Below, piece by piece: positions 40,606 to 42,230 of a stretch of DNA of 42,230 bases (the first letter of the stretch is position 1; the number at the start of each line of letters is the position of its first letter). Source of the DNA: Firmicutes bacterium UBA3914 (GTDB lineage: Bacteria; Bacillota; Limnochordia; Darwinibacteriales; Darwinibacteriaceae); the NCBI GenBank assembly GCA_002391385.1, contig DGEY01000010.1:1-42230 (forward strand). Reading direction: 5' to 3'. The translations under genes were made by a program, and so were the position numbers. The notes beneath the pieces were generated by a model. That model was not told where the DNA came from. It worked only from the letters and a program-made list of their open reading frames with translations, and ran no database searches.

Positions 40606-40640
40606 CTTGTCGAGCACTCGATGAGTTTTTTTGTTTTTCC
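40606..40640 (+). terminator. Riboswitch expression-platform terminator
   Basis: CTTGTCGA (40606-40613), loop GCAC, TCGATGAG (40618-40625), then TTTTTTTGTTTTT. Guanine binding would stabilise P1 and favour this terminator. A second hairpin, TATGGAAAGG/CCTTTCCATA (40648-40672), follows without a T-tract. Confidence 0.85.
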
Positions 40641-40716
40641 AGGGCTGTATGGAAAGGTTCACCCTTTCCATAAGATAAAGGCAAATCCAATCTAGAGGCG
40701 GAGGAATGAGAAGTCA

Positions 40717-42072
40717 ATGGAGAGTTTTTTCAAGCTGAAGGAAAACGGCACTAATGTTCGCACTGAGATTCTGGCGGGATTAACCACGTTCTTTGCCATG
40801 GCCTACATCATCATGGTTAATCCGGACATCCTGTCCCAGACGGGCATGCCCTGGGGAGCAGTCTTTTTGGCCACCATTGCTGCGGCCATCATCGGCACTT
40901 TAGTTATGGGCCTGTTTGCCAACGTCCCCTACGCCCAGGCGCCGGGGATGGGGCTCAACGCTTTCTTCACGTTCACCGTAGTGTTCAGCCTCGGCTTTAC
41001 CTGGCAGGAAGCCTTGGCCATGGTCTTTATCTGCGGGCTGATCAACATCTTCATCACCGTAACCAGGATCCGCAAGCTGATCATCCGCTGCATCCCCGAA
41101 GGGCTGCAAAACGCCATCGGCGGCGGTATCGGTATCTTCATCGCCTACATCGGCCTGCAAAACGCGGGGCTGTTGAGCTTCGCAGCCGGCATACCTGAAC
41201 TGGTACCCCTAAACAACGCTTCGGTGCTGCTCACCCTCTTTGGCCTGGCCATCACCATCATCATGCTGATCAGGGGCGTGCGGGGCGCCATCTTCATCGG
41301 GATTATCATCACCACGCTTTTGGGCATCCCCTTTGGCGTAACCCAGGTGGGCCAGACGGTCAGCCTGTCCCAGGCCTTTTCGGAGCTGGGCACAACCTTC
41401 GGAGCCGCCTTCGGCAATCCGGGGCTGCTCTCCCTGTTCAGCGATCCCAGCAAGCTGCCTTTGGTTCTCATGACCATCTTTGCCTTCAGTTTGTCCGACA
41501 CCTTTGACACCATCGGCACCTTCATCGGCACAGGGCGGAGGGCTGGCATCTTCTCCGCTGAGGATATGAAGGCCCTGGAGACCAGCTCCGGCTTTAAGTC
41601 CAAGATGGACCGGGCCCTCTTTGCCGATGCCACAGCCACTTCCATCGGTGCCCTGTTTGGAACTTCCAACACCACCACCTACGTGGAAAGCGCGGCGGGC
41701 ATCGGTGCCGGCGGAAGAACCGGCCTCACCAGCGTTGTTGTGGCCGTCCTCTTCTTCCTGAGCGCCTTTTTTGCCCCGGCCATCAGCGCCATTCCCTCCG
41801 CGGCCACGGCGCCGGCTTTGATCATCGTGGGGATCATGATGCTGGCTTCCTTTGCGGAAGTGAAGTGGACCAACTTCGAAGAGGCGGTACCTGCCTTCTT
41901 CGCCGGTGTGTTCATGGCCCTCTGCTACAGCATCTCCTACGGAATTGCCGGGGGCTTTATCACCTACACCTTGATCAAATTGGTGAAGGGCGAAGCCAAG
42001 GAGATCCATCCCATATTGGCCGTCTCCACGATACTGTTCATCCTCAACTTCATCATCATGGCGGTTATCTAG
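40717..42072 (+). CDS. Guanine/hypoxanthine permease, NCS2 (AzgA/PbuG type)
   Basis: Membrane transporter of 451 aa with about 12-14 helices that imports guanine or hypoxanthine with protons. Family motifs: TEILAGLTTFFAMAYIIMVNP at the N terminus, APGMGLNAFF, GLQNAIGGGIGIFIAYIGLQ, FSLSDTFDTIGTFIGT and ALFGTSNTTTYVESAAGIGAGGRTGLT. The guanine riboswitch directly upstream confirms purine uptake as the role: the gene is off when guanine is plentiful. GGAGG lies 12 bases before the ATG. A group II intron end follows 14 bases after the stop. Confidence 0.95.
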   Translation: MESFFKLKENGTNVRTEILAGLTTFFAMAYIIMVNPDILSQTGMPWGAVFLATIAAAIIGTLVMGLFANVPYAQAPGMGLNAFFTFTVVFSLGFTWQEALAMVFICGLINIFITVTRIRKLIIRCIPEGLQNAIGGGIGIFIAYIGLQNAGLLSFAAGIPELVPLNNASVLLTLFGLAITIIMLIRGVRGAIFIGIIITTLLGIPFGVTQVGQTVSLSQAFSELGTTFGAAFGNPGLLSLFSDPSKLPLVLMTIFAFSLSDTFDTIGTFIGTGRRAGIFSAEDMKALETSSGFKSKMDRALFADATATSIGALFGTSNTTTYVESAAGIGAGGRTGLTSVVVAVLFFLSAFFAPAISAIPSAATAPALIIVGIMMLASFAEVKWTNFEEAVPAFFAGVFMALCYSISYGIAGGFITYTLIKLVKGEAKEIHPILAVSTILFILNFIIMAVI

Positions 42073-42086
42073 GCGCCGCACCATAC

Positions 42087-42230
42087 ATCGAGTAGGTAGC
42101 CGCTAGGTGATCAGCCTAGCGGCTTTCCTCTCACAGAACGGTGCGTACGGGCCGCGTACACCGCTCCTGAAGAATCTACCGCCGTTCGTAGAACTGCGAC
42201 ACAATACCAACACTGTACTTCGTTAGGTCC
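42087..42230 (-). mobile_element. 3' end of a group II intron (domains V and VI), truncated by the contig edge
   Basis: On the minus strand, domain V (42136-42166, 31 nt) starts GAGC with the AGC triad, forms an 8-bp lower stem with GAGCGGTG/CACCGTTC, a CG bulge and an upper TACG/CGTA stem. Domain VI (stem GCCGCTAGG/CCTAGCGGC, 42099-42123) follows, and the sequence ends CCTACTCGAT, a usual intron 3' terminus with a bulged A. The 3' splice site is at 42087/42086. The upper loop CGGCC is not a GNRA tetraloop, and domain V is 3 nt short. Confidence 0.75.
42176..42229 (-). CDS. Possible C-terminal end of the intron-encoded reverse transcriptase/maturase
   Basis: A 17-codon open stretch on the minus strand (ends SQFYERR, TAG at 42176-42178) stops 9 bases before domain V, the place where the domain IV open reading frame of such introns ends. 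The fragment is too short to identify by sequence. Confidence 0.3.
   Translation of the reverse strand, partial: DLTKYSVGIVSQFYERR

Noticed and set aside
1..42230. CRISPR arrays, tRNA or rRNA genes
   Set aside because: No regularly spaced repeats and no tRNA- or rRNA-like segments were seen by eye; a covariance-model scan could still find a missed small RNA.

Overview
This 42.2 kb window comes from a GC-rich bacterium, most likely an anaerobic, spore-forming member of the Bacillota (Clostridia or Limnochordia type). The evidence is strong Shine-Dalgarno sequences with frequent GTG and TTG starts, consensus sigma-A promoters, a YheC/YheD-type spore-coat ATP-grasp protein, a Spo0A-box-like site, the MrfA/MrfB repair pair, a guanine riboswitch and a UGA-coded selenocysteine peroxiredoxin. 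The species cannot be named from the sequence. The left edge starts with the 19-bp Nextera transposon end, so base 1 is a library artefact. The right edge runs into the 3' end of a group II intron on the minus strand. No rRNA, tRNA or CRISPR array was seen.

Layout. 1-7 kb: tyrosine phenol-lyase; a thioredoxin-like/CcdA redox pair; cardiolipin synthase; a Cache-HAMP-GGDEF-EAL phosphodiesterase behind a Spo0A-box-like site. 7-11 kb: ROK sugar kinase, leucyl aminopeptidase and an MFS transporter. 10.9-13.9 kb: an oxidative-stress block with the selenocysteine peroxiredoxin (SECIS-like hairpin after the UGA), an FAD oxidoreductase, a small coiled-coil protein and superoxide dismutase. 14.0-16.8 kb: a cluster of tiny genes around an ATP-grasp gene, in which a 26-30 aa membrane peptide followed by a helical protein of about 90 aa occurs twice. 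16.8-22 kb: a secreted EreA/TIKI-like protein and mrfAB, whose promoter carries a LexA-box-like operator. 22-28 kb: a secreted protein, S9 peptidase, HAD phosphatase, TPR lipoprotein-like protein, a DUF4097-type gene broken by an amber codon, thiol peroxidase, and a small basic protein behind a hairpin leader. 28-40 kb: a RING/zinc-ribbon membrane protein, nitroreductase, a diguanylate cyclase, a DUF1538/tandem P-II/glutamine cyclotransferase operon, a YusW-like protein, an MscS channel, a PAS-GGDEF-EAL protein and cellobiose phosphorylase. 40.4-42.1 kb: a guanine riboswitch and its purine permease.

Themes. Oxygen and peroxide defence is spread over prxU, sodA, tpx and the thioredoxin-like protein. 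sodA and tpx share an 8-9-8 dyad of the same half-site just upstream of their ribosome binding sites, and sodA and prxU have Fur-family-like boxes. Three c-di-GMP enzymes occur: two composite proteins with degenerate GGDEF and intact EAL residues, and one cyclase with an intact GGDEF and no I-site. The best candidates for undescribed biology are the duplicated micropeptide/helical-protein module around the ATP-grasp gene, the shared sodA/tpx operator and the P-II/DUF1538 operon.
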